Below, in pieces: positions 1 through 6,249 of a stretch of DNA of 8,889 nucleotides. Source of the DNA: an uncultured Hyphomicrobiales bacterium (GTDB lineage Bacteria > Pseudomonadota > Alphaproteobacteria > Rhizobiales > Xanthobacteraceae); assembly GCA_903891395.1 (NCBI GenBank), contig CAITEM010000592.1, positions 1 to 8,889 of the forward strand, given 5' to 3'. The translations under genes were made by a program, and so were the position numbers. The notes under the pieces are model-generated. The model was given only the letters and a program-made list of their open reading frames with translations, did no database searches and was not told the origin of the DNA. Numbering within the stretch: the first letter of the stretch is position 1; each line of letters begins with the position of its first letter.

Positions 1-1
1 C

Positions 2-493
2 TCAGAACGGAATTTCGTCGTCCATGTCGTCGCGCTTGCCGGCGCTGGCCATGGCCGGCTGGCGGGCGCGCGAGGCGGTCGGACCAGGCGAACCGAAATC
101 GCCGTCGTCGCTGGGACCGGTGCCTGCACCGCTGCCACCGCCGCGAGTGTCGAGCATGGTGAGCGTCGAGTTGAAGCCCTGCAGCACCACTTCGGTCGAG
201 TATTTGTCGTGGCCGTCTTTGTCGGTCCACTTGCGCGTCTGCAACGCGCCCTCGAGATAAACCTTCGAGCCCTTCTTCAGATACTGCTCGATGACCTTGC
301 AAAGACCTTCGTTGAACACCACGACGCGGTGCCATTCGGTCTTCTCTTTGCGCTCGCCCGTGGTCTTGTCGCGCCAGCTTTCCGACGTGGCGACGCTGAG
401 ATTGGCGATCGGCCGTCCGTCCTGGGTGCGGCGGATTTCTGGATCCTTGCCGAGATTGCCGACCAAGATCACTTTATTGACGCTACCCGCCAT
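2..493 (-). CDS. ssb: Single-stranded DNA-binding protein SSB
   Basis: The gene encodes 163 residues that coat single-stranded DNA during replication, recombination and repair and recruit partner proteins through the C-terminal tip. The N-terminal OB fold spans about residues 5-112, beginning with NKVILVGNLGKDPE. Aromatic DNA-stacking positions of the family are present: W40, W54, F60 and W89. A Gly/Ser/Pro-rich linker follows (about 117-155), then the acidic tip DDMDDEIPF, so the protein is complete. The ATG at 491-493 was chosen because the family begins MAGSVNKV and a GGAGAG ribosome site lies just upstream. A longer in-frame start at 535 would add 14 residues not seen in the family. A predicted promoter (678-706) and a LexA box (713-727) lie upstream. 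SOS control is inferred from that box. Identity is very secure. Confidence 0.98.
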   Translation of the reverse strand: MAGSVNKVILVGNLGKDPEIRRTQDGRPIANLSVATSESWRDKTTGERKEKTEWHRVVVFNEGLCKVIEQYLKKGSKVYLEGALQTRKWTDKDGHDKYSTEVVLQGFNSTLTMLDTRGGGSGAGTGPSDDGDFGSPGPTASRARQPAMASAGKRDDMDDEIPF

Positions 494-677
494 GATGCTC
501 TCCACTCTCGACGCTGCTGGGCGCTGCCGGTCCAAAACGCCATCGTCGATGTCGCCGCCGGTCGCCGGTAAGAGGATCGCCTCTGCTGGCCGATCCCAAA
601 ATTAACTTTTGACACTAGACCTCGGCCGCCGCGCGGCAAGCGCGATTGGCCTTAATCCACAGGGGCTTCCGAACCGA

Positions 678-706
678 AATGTAGCGCCGCGCGACGAGCT
701 TTGCAA
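678..706 (-). promoter_or_regulatory. Predicted sigma-70-type promoter for ssb
   Basis: On the minus strand a -35-like TTGCAA (701-706) is separated by exactly 17 bases from a -10-like TACATT (678-683). Each matches four of six consensus bases. The SOS box at 713-727 begins six bases upstream of the -35. This promoter would give a leader of roughly 175 bases before the ssb ATG. It is a pattern match only; an additional promoter nearer the gene is possible. Confidence 0.4.
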
Positions 707-712
707 GTTTTT

Positions 713-727
713 GTTCGTTATTTGTTC
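713..727. promoter_or_regulatory. LexA (SOS) box upstream of ssb
   Basis: The sequence GTTC-GTTATTT-GTTC matches the alphaproteobacterial LexA operator GTTC-N7-GTTC perfectly. It lies in the divergent ssb/omp intergenic region, just upstream of the predicted ssb -35 and 146 bases upstream of the omp start codon. SSB is a classic SOS-linked gene, so ssb is the likely target. A box upstream of a -35, not over the core promoter, is slightly unusual. It may mean the real promoter is elsewhere. Confidence 0.75.
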
Positions 728-872
728 CTGTTGATATTAACCATTTAGGCAGTTGAAATGATTGAACATTTTGATGTTGTGGTGCGGAAATATCACAGCC
801 CGAATCAACCATAACGGATAGACCAGTCTCCGGTTCGCTTTTATTCGGCCGAAAAAACCTGGAGGTTACCTG

Positions 873-1547
873 ATGAAACGTCTTCTACTTGCGGTAAGCG
901 CGGGACTGATGGCCGTGTCGATGGCTTCGCCGTCGTCGGCAGCGGATCTCAACCGCGGTGCTTACAAAGCCCCGATGTATGTTGCGGGGTTTAGCTGGAC
1001 CGGCTTCTACGTCGGTATCAACGGCGGCTACGGCTTCGGCAAATCCAACTGGACCAACGTGTTCCGCACCACCGGCGACTTCGACGTCAAGGGTGCGCTG
1101 GCCGGCGGCACGCTCGGCTACAACCTGCAGACCGGCGCCTGGGTGTTCGGTCTGGAAGGCGACATCGACTATAGCTGGATGAAGGGTTCCGTCACCAACG
1201 TCGCCGTCGGCTGCCTGGGTTGCGAAACCAAGAACACCTACCTCGCGACCGGCCGCGGCCGTATCGGCTACGCCTGGGACCGCTTCCTGCCCTACGTCAC
1301 GGGCGGCGCGGCGTTCGGCAATATCAAGTCGACGACCTTCGGCGGCGCGTCCGAAAACAAGTCGAAGCTCGGCTACGTGCTCGGCGCCGGCGTCGAATAC
1401 GCCTTCCTCGGCGCCTGGTCGGCCAAGATCGAATACAACTACGTCGATCTCGGCAAGGCGACCTGCGGCGCGGCGACGTGCGGCGTCGACACCGACGTCA
1501 AGTTCAAGGCCAACATCGTCAAGCTTGGCGTGAACTACCGCTTCTAA
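873..1547 (+). CDS. Omp25/Omp31-family outer-membrane beta-barrel protein
   Basis: The gene encodes a 224-residue porin-like protein of the small eight-stranded barrel family (OmpA-like/Omp31 superfamily) that is abundant in Rhizobiales. A signal peptide covers about residues 1-23 or 24: MKRLL, a hydrophobic core, then SSAA before mature ADLNRG. Alternating Gly/aromatic strands follow (TGFYVGINGGYGFG near 43-56, GRGRIGYAWDRFLPYVTGGAAFG near 127-149). The chain ends in NYRF, with the terminal phenylalanine typical of BamA-assembled proteins. Cysteines C114/C117 and C198/C203 lie in predicted external loops and could form disulfides in the periplasm. GGAGG seven bases before the ATG supports the start. 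The gene has its own terminator, so it is probably monocistronic. Family members are structural or immunogenic surface proteins; the exact substrate or role cannot be read from the sequence. Confidence 0.92.
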   Translation: MKRLLLAVSAGLMAVSMASPSSAADLNRGAYKAPMYVAGFSWTGFYVGINGGYGFGKSNWTNVFRTTGDFDVKGALAGGTLGYNLQTGAWVFGLEGDIDYSWMKGSVTNVAVGCLGCETKNTYLATGRGRIGYAWDRFLPYVTGGAAFGNIKSTTFGGASENKSKLGYVLGAGVEYAFLGAWSAKIEYNYVDLGKATCGAATCGVDTDVKFKANIVKLGVNYRF

Positions 1548-1587
1548 CCGAGCGGCAGCCGCAGAACGCGGCGTCTCCTATCGCGAC

Positions 1588-1619
1588 AAGGGCCGGCCTC
1601 GCGCCGGCCCTTTTATTTT
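1588..1619 (+). terminator. Rho-independent terminator after the omp gene
   Basis: A perfect 10-bp stem, AAGGGCCGGC (1588-1597) with GCCGGCCCTT (1603-1612), encloses a five-base loop and is followed by a T-rich tail (TTATTTT). It lies 40 bases after the omp stop codon and would end that transcript before the two-component genes. Confidence 0.92.
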
Positions 1620-1646
1620 GACGGCACTGTATTACCGCCGTTTTAT
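1618..1646 (+). promoter_or_regulatory. Predicted sigma-70-type promoter for the two-component genes
   Basis: TTGACG (1618-1623, five of six -35 bases) is separated by 17 bases from TTTTAT (1641-1646, four of six -10 bases). The -35 overlaps the tail of the omp terminator, leaving a leader of about 155 bases before the regulator's GTG. This is a pattern match only. Confidence 0.4.
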
Positions 1647-1709
1647 TGGCCGGAGGTAAGTCTTCGACGGTATAGTTTTACAACTACTGAGAGATGGGCA
1701 ATGTATTGT

Positions 1710-1747
1710 GTCCATTTACTACACATTTTAAGTCCATTTATACACAT
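1710..1747 (+). repeat. Two direct repeats with 22-bp spacing upstream of the response regulator
   Basis: GTCCATTTACTACACAT (1710-1726) and GTCCATTTATACACAT (1732-1747) are nearly identical, differing by one inserted base. Their starts are 22 bases apart, about two helical turns, so a dimer or two protomers could bind the same DNA face. The first copy is also part of an imperfect inverted repeat (TGTGT at 1707-1711, ACACA at 1721-1725). This could be an activator or repressor site for the downstream regulator-kinase genes; no known regulator was recognised. Confidence 0.5.
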
Positions 1748-1806
1748 CGCGCCCACCTTCAACTTACGGCCGGAAACACTGGCGAGAAAACGCTGAAGGG
1801 GGCTTC

Positions 1807-2241
1807 GTGGCAATCAGTTCAGAAATCACGCTCGTCATGGTCGACGACAACGCCGACGAGATCTACCTCACCCGGCGTCAGGTCCGGCGCGACGGCATCG
1901 TCAACAACTTCGTCTCGGAAAAGAAGCCCGAGCAACTGCTGCAGACGCTCATCCATCTGGGCAAGACCGGCGTCGCCAAGTCCAACATCATGGTGCTGCT
2001 GGACATCAAGATGCCGCGCTCGGACGGTTTCGAGACGCTCAAGAAGATCCGCGCCGACCGCGAGTTCAAGGACGTGCCGGTGATCATGTTGTCGGCGTCC
2101 GACGACGCCGCCGACATGTTCGAGGCCTTCGACCTCGGCGCCAGCGGCTACATCGTCAAGCCGTTCAAGGCCGACGAGTTCTTCGCCGCGCTGACGAACC
2201 TGCCGCAGATCAAATACCAGTTGATCAACCAGGCTCCCTGA
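1807..2241 (+). CDS. CheY/Rcp1-like single-domain response regulator
   Basis: The 144-residue protein consists of one receiver domain and no output domain. Conserved positions are present: acidic pair D13-D14, phospho-acceptor D66 in VLLDIKMP, S96 in VIMLSAS as the switch hydroxyl, and K118 in GYIVKPF. The spacing and the long alpha2-beta3 segment (QTLIHLGKTGVAKSNI) resemble the Rcp1 family, which pairs with phytochrome-like kinases. The start is GTG at 1807, with AAGGGGG a few bases before it; the next in-frame ATG (codon 11) would delete the first beta strand. It lies directly upstream of a PAS histidine kinase, which is its likely partner. Without an output domain it must act by protein contact or as a phosphorelay intermediate. 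Confidence 0.9.
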   Translation: MAISSEITLVMVDDNADEIYLTRRQVRRDGIVNNFVSEKKPEQLLQTLIHLGKTGVAKSNIMVLLDIKMPRSDGFETLKKIRADREFKDVPVIMLSASDDAADMFEAFDLGASGYIVKPFKADEFFAALTNLPQIKYQLINQAP

Positions 2242-2269
2242 CCGGCTTGGGCGTTCGGCGATACGACAC

Positions 2270-2296
2270 GTCCGGCGGCGATATTCGCCGCCGGAC
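2270..2296 (+). promoter_or_regulatory. Strong hairpin between response regulator and kinase
   Basis: A perfect 12-bp inverted repeat (2270-2281 and 2285-2296, arms GTCCGGCGGCGA / TCGCCGCCGGAC) has a three-base loop, TAT. It starts 29 bases after the regulator stop codon. No U-tract follows, so it is not a classical terminator. It could stabilise the regulator mRNA 3' end, attenuate read-through into the kinase, or bind a protein as DNA. Confidence 0.6.
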
Positions 2297-2350
2297 AGCG
2301 TGCCTCATGAACTAATTGCCGCACCGCTCCCTGTTTCAGACGAGACACGC

Positions 2351-4324
2351 ATGGACAGCCCCGTTCCCGATCTACGCTCCAGTTCGCTCGGCAGCCGCCG
2401 CGGCAGGCGGTTTACCAGGCTCCTTAAAAAACGGCCGTTTCTGGAATTGGTCATGGCCGCGCTTTTCGTTCTCGTGGCCGGCGCCTGGCACACATTAGGG
2501 CCCGCCACGCCCGACGCCGTGCCGTCTCTGGTGGCGTCAGCCGCGACCGCGATCTTCATGATGATTTGCTATGCCATCAGAACGCGCTGGCGGCGGGAAT
2601 CGGTCGCTCTGAAAACCGCGCTGATGAACGGCGAGATCAAGCACGGCGGCGAACTCTATCGCGCCGTGGTCAATACCGCGGCCGACGCCATCATCCTGGC
2701 CGACCAGCGCGGCATGGTGCTGGCCTTCAATCGCGCCGCCGAACGCATTTTCGGTTATCGCGAAATCGAAGTGGTCGGGCAGAACGTGCAATTGCTGATT
2801 CAGGAAGACCAATGGGCCGCGCATCAGGGCAACCTGACCTGCCCGGCCGGCGCCAAACCGCCCCGCATCATCGGCATCGACAACGTGGTTGACGGCCGGC
2901 GCAAGGACGGCACGATATTTCCGTTGCATCTGTCGATGGCCGAGTGGACCAACGGCCCCGACGAGATCGGCGTCACCGCCATCCTGCACGACATCACCGA
3001 ACTGGTGGACGCGCAGCAGGCTCTGGTCGAGAGCGAGCGCCAGATCCGCCAGATCGTCGATTGCGCCACGGACTACGCCATCTACCAGCTCGATCTCGAT
3101 AACCGCATCGTCAAATGGAACGTCGGCACCGAACGGATTCTCGGCTACGCCGCCAGCGAGTTGCAGGGCTTCGACATCAGCCGGTTGTTTCCGAAGGACC
3201 TCGGGCCGTCCGAACAGGGCGCCATCGTGCCGATCGACCTTGAGCGCCACGAAACCGACGGCTGGATGGTGCGCAACGACGGCACGCGCTTCTGGGCCAG
3301 CGGCGTGGTGCGCCCCAATCTCGACAGCGCCGGCAGCGCCATCGGCAAGGCCGTGGTGCTGCGCGACGTAACCCAGCAGCGCGCCGGCGCCGAAACACTG
3401 CACCTGGCCAGAGACACCGCCGTCAGCGCCATGCGGCGGGAGAGCGAACTGCGCGGCGAGATCGAAGCCTCCAACATCGAATTGACGGCCGCCAACCAGG
3501 GCCTGCAGCAGTTTACCTCGATCGTCGCGCACGACCTGCGCGCGCCGCTCAAGCGCATCGACGCCTTCATCGACGCCTTGCGCGAGGACTACAACGACCG
3601 GCTGGATGAAGAGGGCAAGGAAATCATGACACGCGTCAGCCGGGGCGCGGCGCGCATGGAGCTGATGCTCGATTCATTGCTGGACTACTCGCGCTACAAC
3701 GCCAAAGCGATCGCCGGAAAGTCCGCCGATCTCGCCCATGTCATCAACGGCGTGTTCGAGAGCTTCGACCTCAACGGGATTGAATCCAAGATCACCATCA
3801 GCACCGAGGGCGTGCCGCGCATCAAAGGCGACCCGCTGCTGCTGGCGCACGTTTTTCAGAACCTGGTCAGCAATTCGATCAAATTCCGCCGGCCCGACGC
3901 ACTCGTCATCGATATCGAGGCAGAGCAATCGGGCGACGTCGTGCACATCCGCATGACCGACAACGGCATTGGCATCGAGCCGCAATTCGCCGACCAGGTG
4001 TTCGACATGTTCTACCGCCTGCACGACGAGGACGAATACGACGGCACCGGCATCGGCCTCACCGTCTGCCGCAAGATCATCAGCGATCACGGCGGCCGCA
4101 TCTGGATCGACAAGGACTACAGCGGCGGCACCCGCATCAACATGACGCTGCTGCCGGCGGCGGCCGAACGGCGGCCCGATCTGGACGTCATGCTGCTGTA
4201 CCAGAGCGAACAACGCGGCATGAGACGCACCGCCGCCGATATGGAAACCGACGGCACCGCGGTGCCGCGCCGGGCCAACGCCGCCCGAGGTCACCACGCG
4301 CGGTTCAATCGCGGCGCGCACTAG
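2351..4324 (+). CDS. Membrane-anchored PAS-PAS sensor histidine kinase (FixL-like first PAS)
   Basis: This 657-residue kinase presumably phosphorylates the receiver protein encoded upstream. A basic N-terminus is followed by two membrane segments (about 31-49 and 56-76) with almost no periplasmic loop, so sensing is probably cytoplasmic. PAS1 (about 101-217) resembles the FixL haem PAS, including RIIGIDNVVDGRRKDGT; H158 falls on the FixL haem-ligand position. PAS2 (about 232-343) has EWN-type features (VKWNVGTERILGY). The dimerisation domain carries phospho-acceptor H394 in SIVAHDLRAPLKRI, as in Cph1-type kinases. The catalytic domain has an N box (QNLVSNSIKF, N504), G1 (DNGIGIEP, about 537) and G2 (GTGIGL, about 565). 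A 56-residue Arg-rich tail follows and was not recognised. The ATG at 2351 is chosen because a GTG at 2300 abuts a strong hairpin and lacks a ribosome site; either start remains possible. Confidence 0.92.
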   Translation: MDSPVPDLRSSSLGSRRGRRFTRLLKKRPFLELVMAALFVLVAGAWHTLGPATPDAVPSLVASAATAIFMMICYAIRTRWRRESVALKTALMNGEIKHGGELYRAVVNTAADAIILADQRGMVLAFNRAAERIFGYREIEVVGQNVQLLIQEDQWAAHQGNLTCPAGAKPPRIIGIDNVVDGRRKDGTIFPLHLSMAEWTNGPDEIGVTAILHDITELVDAQQALVESERQIRQIVDCATDYAIYQLDLDNRIVKWNVGTERILGYAASELQGFDISRLFPKDLGPSEQGAIVPIDLERHETDGWMVRNDGTRFWASGVVRPNLDSAGSAIGKAVVLRDVTQQRAGAETLHLARDTAVSAMRRESELRGEIEASNIELTAANQGLQQFTSIVAHDLRAPLKRIDAFIDALREDYNDRLDEEGKEIMTRVSRGAARMELMLDSLLDYSRYNAKAIAGKSADLAHVINGVFESFDLNGIESKITISTEGVPRIKGDPLLLAHVFQNLVSNSIKFRRPDALVIDIEAEQSGDVVHIRMTDNGIGIEPQFADQVFDMFYRLHDEDEYDGTGIGLTVCRKIISDHGGRIWIDKDYSGGTRINMTLLPAAAERRPDLDVMLLYQSEQRGMRRTAADMETDGTAVPRRANAARGHHARFNRGAH

Positions 4325-4414
4325 GCGCTGACATCACAGCGGAGATTTCGTCACGTCCGCTTCGGTGAGCAAGCGACCTGTGATATTGTAAGCGCAGGCC
4401 GACGAGGTGACCGA

Positions 4415-5518
4415 ATGAGACATTTCCGCCGTCAATATCTGAATTTTGCGACTGCTGCTGCCGCGGCACTCCTTCTGGCCGTCGGGTTTCCTGCCATGGC
4501 GCAAACCGCCTGGCCCGGCCAGCGCGAAAGCGACGTCGTGCTCAAAGACTTCGTCTTTACGTCGGGAGAGGTTCTGGCGGCGCTGAAAATCCATTACATC
4601 ACCCTCGGCACAGCAAAGCGCAACGCGGCCGGCGATATCGTCAACGGCGTTCTTCTCCTCCACGGCACAAGCGGCACGTCAAAGAATTGGCTGCAGCCAA
4701 CGCTGGCCGACGAACTCTTTGCGCCCGGCGGCCCGCTCGACGCCCAAAAATATTTCATCGTCATTCCGGACGGAATCGGCCGCGGTGGCTCGTCAAAACC
4801 GAGCGACGGCCTGCGGATGACATTCCCGCACTATCGCTACGCCGACATGGTCGTCGCGACGAACCGTCTGCTGACGGAACATCTCGGCCTCAAGCACCTC
4901 CGGCTCGTGCTCGGCACCTCAATGGGCGGCATGCAGGCCTGGATGTGGGGCGAGATGTATCCGGGTTTTATGGACGCCCTGGTGCCGATTGCGAGCCAAC
5001 CGATCGCGATCAGCGGCCGCAACTGGATGTACCGGCGCATTGGCATCGAGGCGATCAGGAACGACCCCGATTGGAACGGCGGTAACTACGAGAAAAATCC
5101 GGCACACTATGTTTATGCCGCACCGATCTCGGTGCTGATGACAGAAAGCGCCATCCATTTTCAGCTATTAGCGCCCAGCCGCGAGGCGATGGACGGGCTC
5201 TATCGACAGATGGTCGAGCAGGCGAGCAAACTCGACGCCAACAATCAGCTTTATGCCATCGAAGCCGTGATGGACTACGATCCGTCGAAAAACCTCGAAA
5301 AGATCAAGGCCAAGCTGCTCGCCATCAATTTCGCGGACGACGAAGTCAATCCTCCCGAACTCGGCGTCATGGAGCGCGAGATAAAGCGCGTTGCGGGAGC
5401 GCGTTTCGCGCTTATTCCGGCGAGCGAAAAAACGCATGGGCACTACACCTACAATCTCGCGACGTTCTGGAAGCAAGGCCTTGCGGACTTCATCAACGAT
5501 CTGCCACCGCCGCTGTGA
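4415..5518 (+). CDS. Exported MetX-like alpha/beta-hydrolase
   Basis: The gene encodes a 367-residue alpha/beta-hydrolase-fold protein similar to homoserine O-acetyltransferase (MetX) and its hydrolase relatives. An N-terminal signal peptide (hydrophobic about 11-24, AMA-Q near 27-30) predicts export to the periplasm. MetX proteins are cytoplasmic, so a methionine-pathway role is unlikely. HGTSGTSKNW (83-92) forms the oxyanion-side turn. The nucleophile elbow is GTSMGG with S169. The acid is probably D308 or D309 (NFADDEVNP), and the histidine is H341 in KTHGHYTYN. An RBS-like GAGGTGA (4404-4410) precedes the ATG. It follows the kinase by 90 bases and may be read from the same transcript, though no functional link is evident. 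The substrate is unknown; ester hydrolysis or acyl transfer is the expected chemistry. Confidence 0.88.
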   Translation: MRHFRRQYLNFATAAAAALLLAVGFPAMAQTAWPGQRESDVVLKDFVFTSGEVLAALKIHYITLGTAKRNAAGDIVNGVLLLHGTSGTSKNWLQPTLADELFAPGGPLDAQKYFIVIPDGIGRGGSSKPSDGLRMTFPHYRYADMVVATNRLLTEHLGLKHLRLVLGTSMGGMQAWMWGEMYPGFMDALVPIASQPIAISGRNWMYRRIGIEAIRNDPDWNGGNYEKNPAHYVYAAPISVLMTESAIHFQLLAPSREAMDGLYRQMVEQASKLDANNQLYAIEAVMDYDPSKNLEKIKAKLLAINFADDEVNPPELGVMEREIKRVAGARFALIPASEKTHGHYTYNLATFWKQGLADFINDLPPPL

Positions 5519-5567
5519 TTGGCGTCGCCATCGGCGGCGCGCAGCCGGCCGAGATCGGGACCAGGCT

Positions 5568-6035
5568 CTACGAATGCGCCTTCCGTAGATTGTCGATCTC
5601 CATGATTGCGATCCCCGTCGCAATAACGATCAGGCCGATGAGCCGCGTCAAATCGAGGGGCCGGCTTGGCATGCCGAACAACCCAAACTGATCGACGATG
5701 GCAGACGTCAGAAGCTGGGCAATCAGAATGAAAGCCACAAAACTCGCGGCGCCGAAGCGCGGTATGATGATCGTCGCCGACAGCGCATAAAAACCGATAA
5801 GCAGTCCAGCGGCATAGCTTATCGGAGGCGCCGAACCGAGTTGAGCAACCGTCGGACTACCGTAAAAGGGCAACGTGAGGCCGAAGGCTACGATCATCGC
5901 GATCGCAAACATAATCGCTGTTGCGGCAAACGGGTTGCCCACGCTTCGCGCGACGCCGCTGTTGAGCACCCCGATCAGGGGAATGCCGGCACCGGCTAGA
6001 AGCGTCCAGGCAGCGAAAAGCAGGTAAGATCGCAT
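5568..6035 (-). CDS. DMT-superfamily membrane protein, DUF606/YdcZ type
   Basis: The 155-residue protein is almost entirely hydrophobic, with about five membrane helices (roughly 4-26, 35-57, 71-91, 96-116 and 130-147). The C-terminal half, with LIAQLLTSAIVDQFGLFG followed by the RLIGLIVIATGIAIM helix, is typical of the DUF606 (YdcZ) branch of the drug/metabolite transporter superfamily. Members have half the usual ten helices and probably work as dimers; substrates are mostly unknown. The ATG at 6033-6035 follows GGGGG on the minus strand with a seven-base gap. The gene converges on the hydrolase gene with a 49-base gap that lacks a clear terminator. A near-palindrome, TTTGA-N7-TCAAA (6051-6067), just upstream may be an operator. 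Local composition seems less GC-rich than the kinase genes. Confidence 0.88.
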   Translation of the reverse strand: MRSYLLFAAWTLLAGAGIPLIGVLNSGVARSVGNPFAATAIMFAIAMIVAFGLTLPFYGSPTVAQLGSAPPISYAAGLLIGFYALSATIIIPRFGAASFVAFILIAQLLTSAIVDQFGLFGMPSRPLDLTRLIGLIVIATGIAIMEIDNLRKAHS

Positions 6036-6050
6036 CGGCGGCCCCCGTTC

Positions 6051-6067
6051 TTTGATTTTGAGTCAAA
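6051..6067. promoter_or_regulatory. Near-palindrome upstream of the DMT transporter gene
   Basis: TTTGA (6051-6055) and TCAAA (6063-6067) form five-base inverted arms with a seven-base spacer, 16 bases upstream of the DMT start codon. The position suits a repressor operator, but the arms are short and AT-rich, so chance is possible. Confidence 0.25.
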
Positions 6068-6192
6068 GGTGACGATAGCCTATTGCGAATATTGCTTTCG
6101 CACGCCCGCTGCGTCGAACGCCCCTTTTGCGCTTTCTTTTTTTCCGCATGGAGCCTGACGTTTCCGCGAAGGCTCCTCCGACTGACGGGACT

Positions 6193-6225
6193 GTGAGCAA
6201 TTCTGAACGGTGAGCAATTTTGAAC
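6193..6225 (+). repeat. Tandem repeat of a 17-bp unit, possible transposon-end remnant
   Basis: GTGAGCAATTCTGAAC (6193-6208) and GTGAGCAATTTTGAAC (6210-6225) match at 15 of 16 bases with a 17-base period. They lie between the DMT gene and a small DUF6894-like gene, where nothing else explains them. Short repeated motifs of this kind occur at the ends of some insertion sequences (IS21-type ends carry repeated transposase sites). No transposase is present, so a solo end or decayed element is only a hypothesis; a regulator binding two adjacent sites is the alternative. Confidence 0.45.
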
Positions 6226-6249
6226 AGTTTTGGAAAGCGACGCACGGCA

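Larger units (their letters stand above)
494..872. other. Divergent intergenic region between ssb and the omp gene
   Basis: These 379 bases contain no convincing gene. They hold the predicted ssb promoter, the SOS box, a CtrA-like half-site TTAACCAT at 737-744, a GANTC methylation site (GAATC, 802-806) and an AT-rich stretch (about 710-780) that presumably carries the omp promoter. I could not assign clear -35/-10 hexamers for omp. A palindrome TTCGGCCGAA (844-853) sits just before the omp ribosome site GGAGG (861-865). Confidence 0.6.

Noticed and set aside
494..535. In-frame N-terminal extension of ssb starting at 535
   Set aside because: It adds 14 residues not seen in SSB proteins, whereas the ATG at 491-493 has a ribosome site and the usual MAGSVNKV beginning.
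615..812. 65-codon leftward reading frame in the ssb/omp intergenic region
   Set aside because: No recognisable protein character; it overlaps the SOS box and the predicted ssb promoter and has no good ribosome site.
2537..3532. 331-codon reading frame antisense to the PAS kinase
   Set aside because: Long antisense frames are expected in GC-rich genes; the sense strand encodes clear PAS and kinase motifs, and the antisense product is an Ala/Gly/Val/Asp-rich shadow.
3674..4321. 215-codon reading frame antisense to the kinase catalytic domain
   Set aside because: Shadow of the sense frame carrying the N, G1 and G2 boxes; no recognisable motif of its own.
4333..4384. ATCACAG / CTGTGAT inverted repeat between the kinase and hydrolase genes
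   Set aside because: Arms are only seven bases and are separated by 38 bases; likely chance.
5519..5567. Possible bidirectional terminator between the hydrolase and DMT genes
   Set aside because: GC-rich complementary pieces exist, but there is no compact stem with a T-tract on either strand.
6150..6176. GGAGCC...GGCTCC inverted repeat near a T-run
   Set aside because: The T-run precedes the stem on the plus strand and is an A-run on the minus strand, so it does not form a terminator in either direction; the loop is 15 bases.
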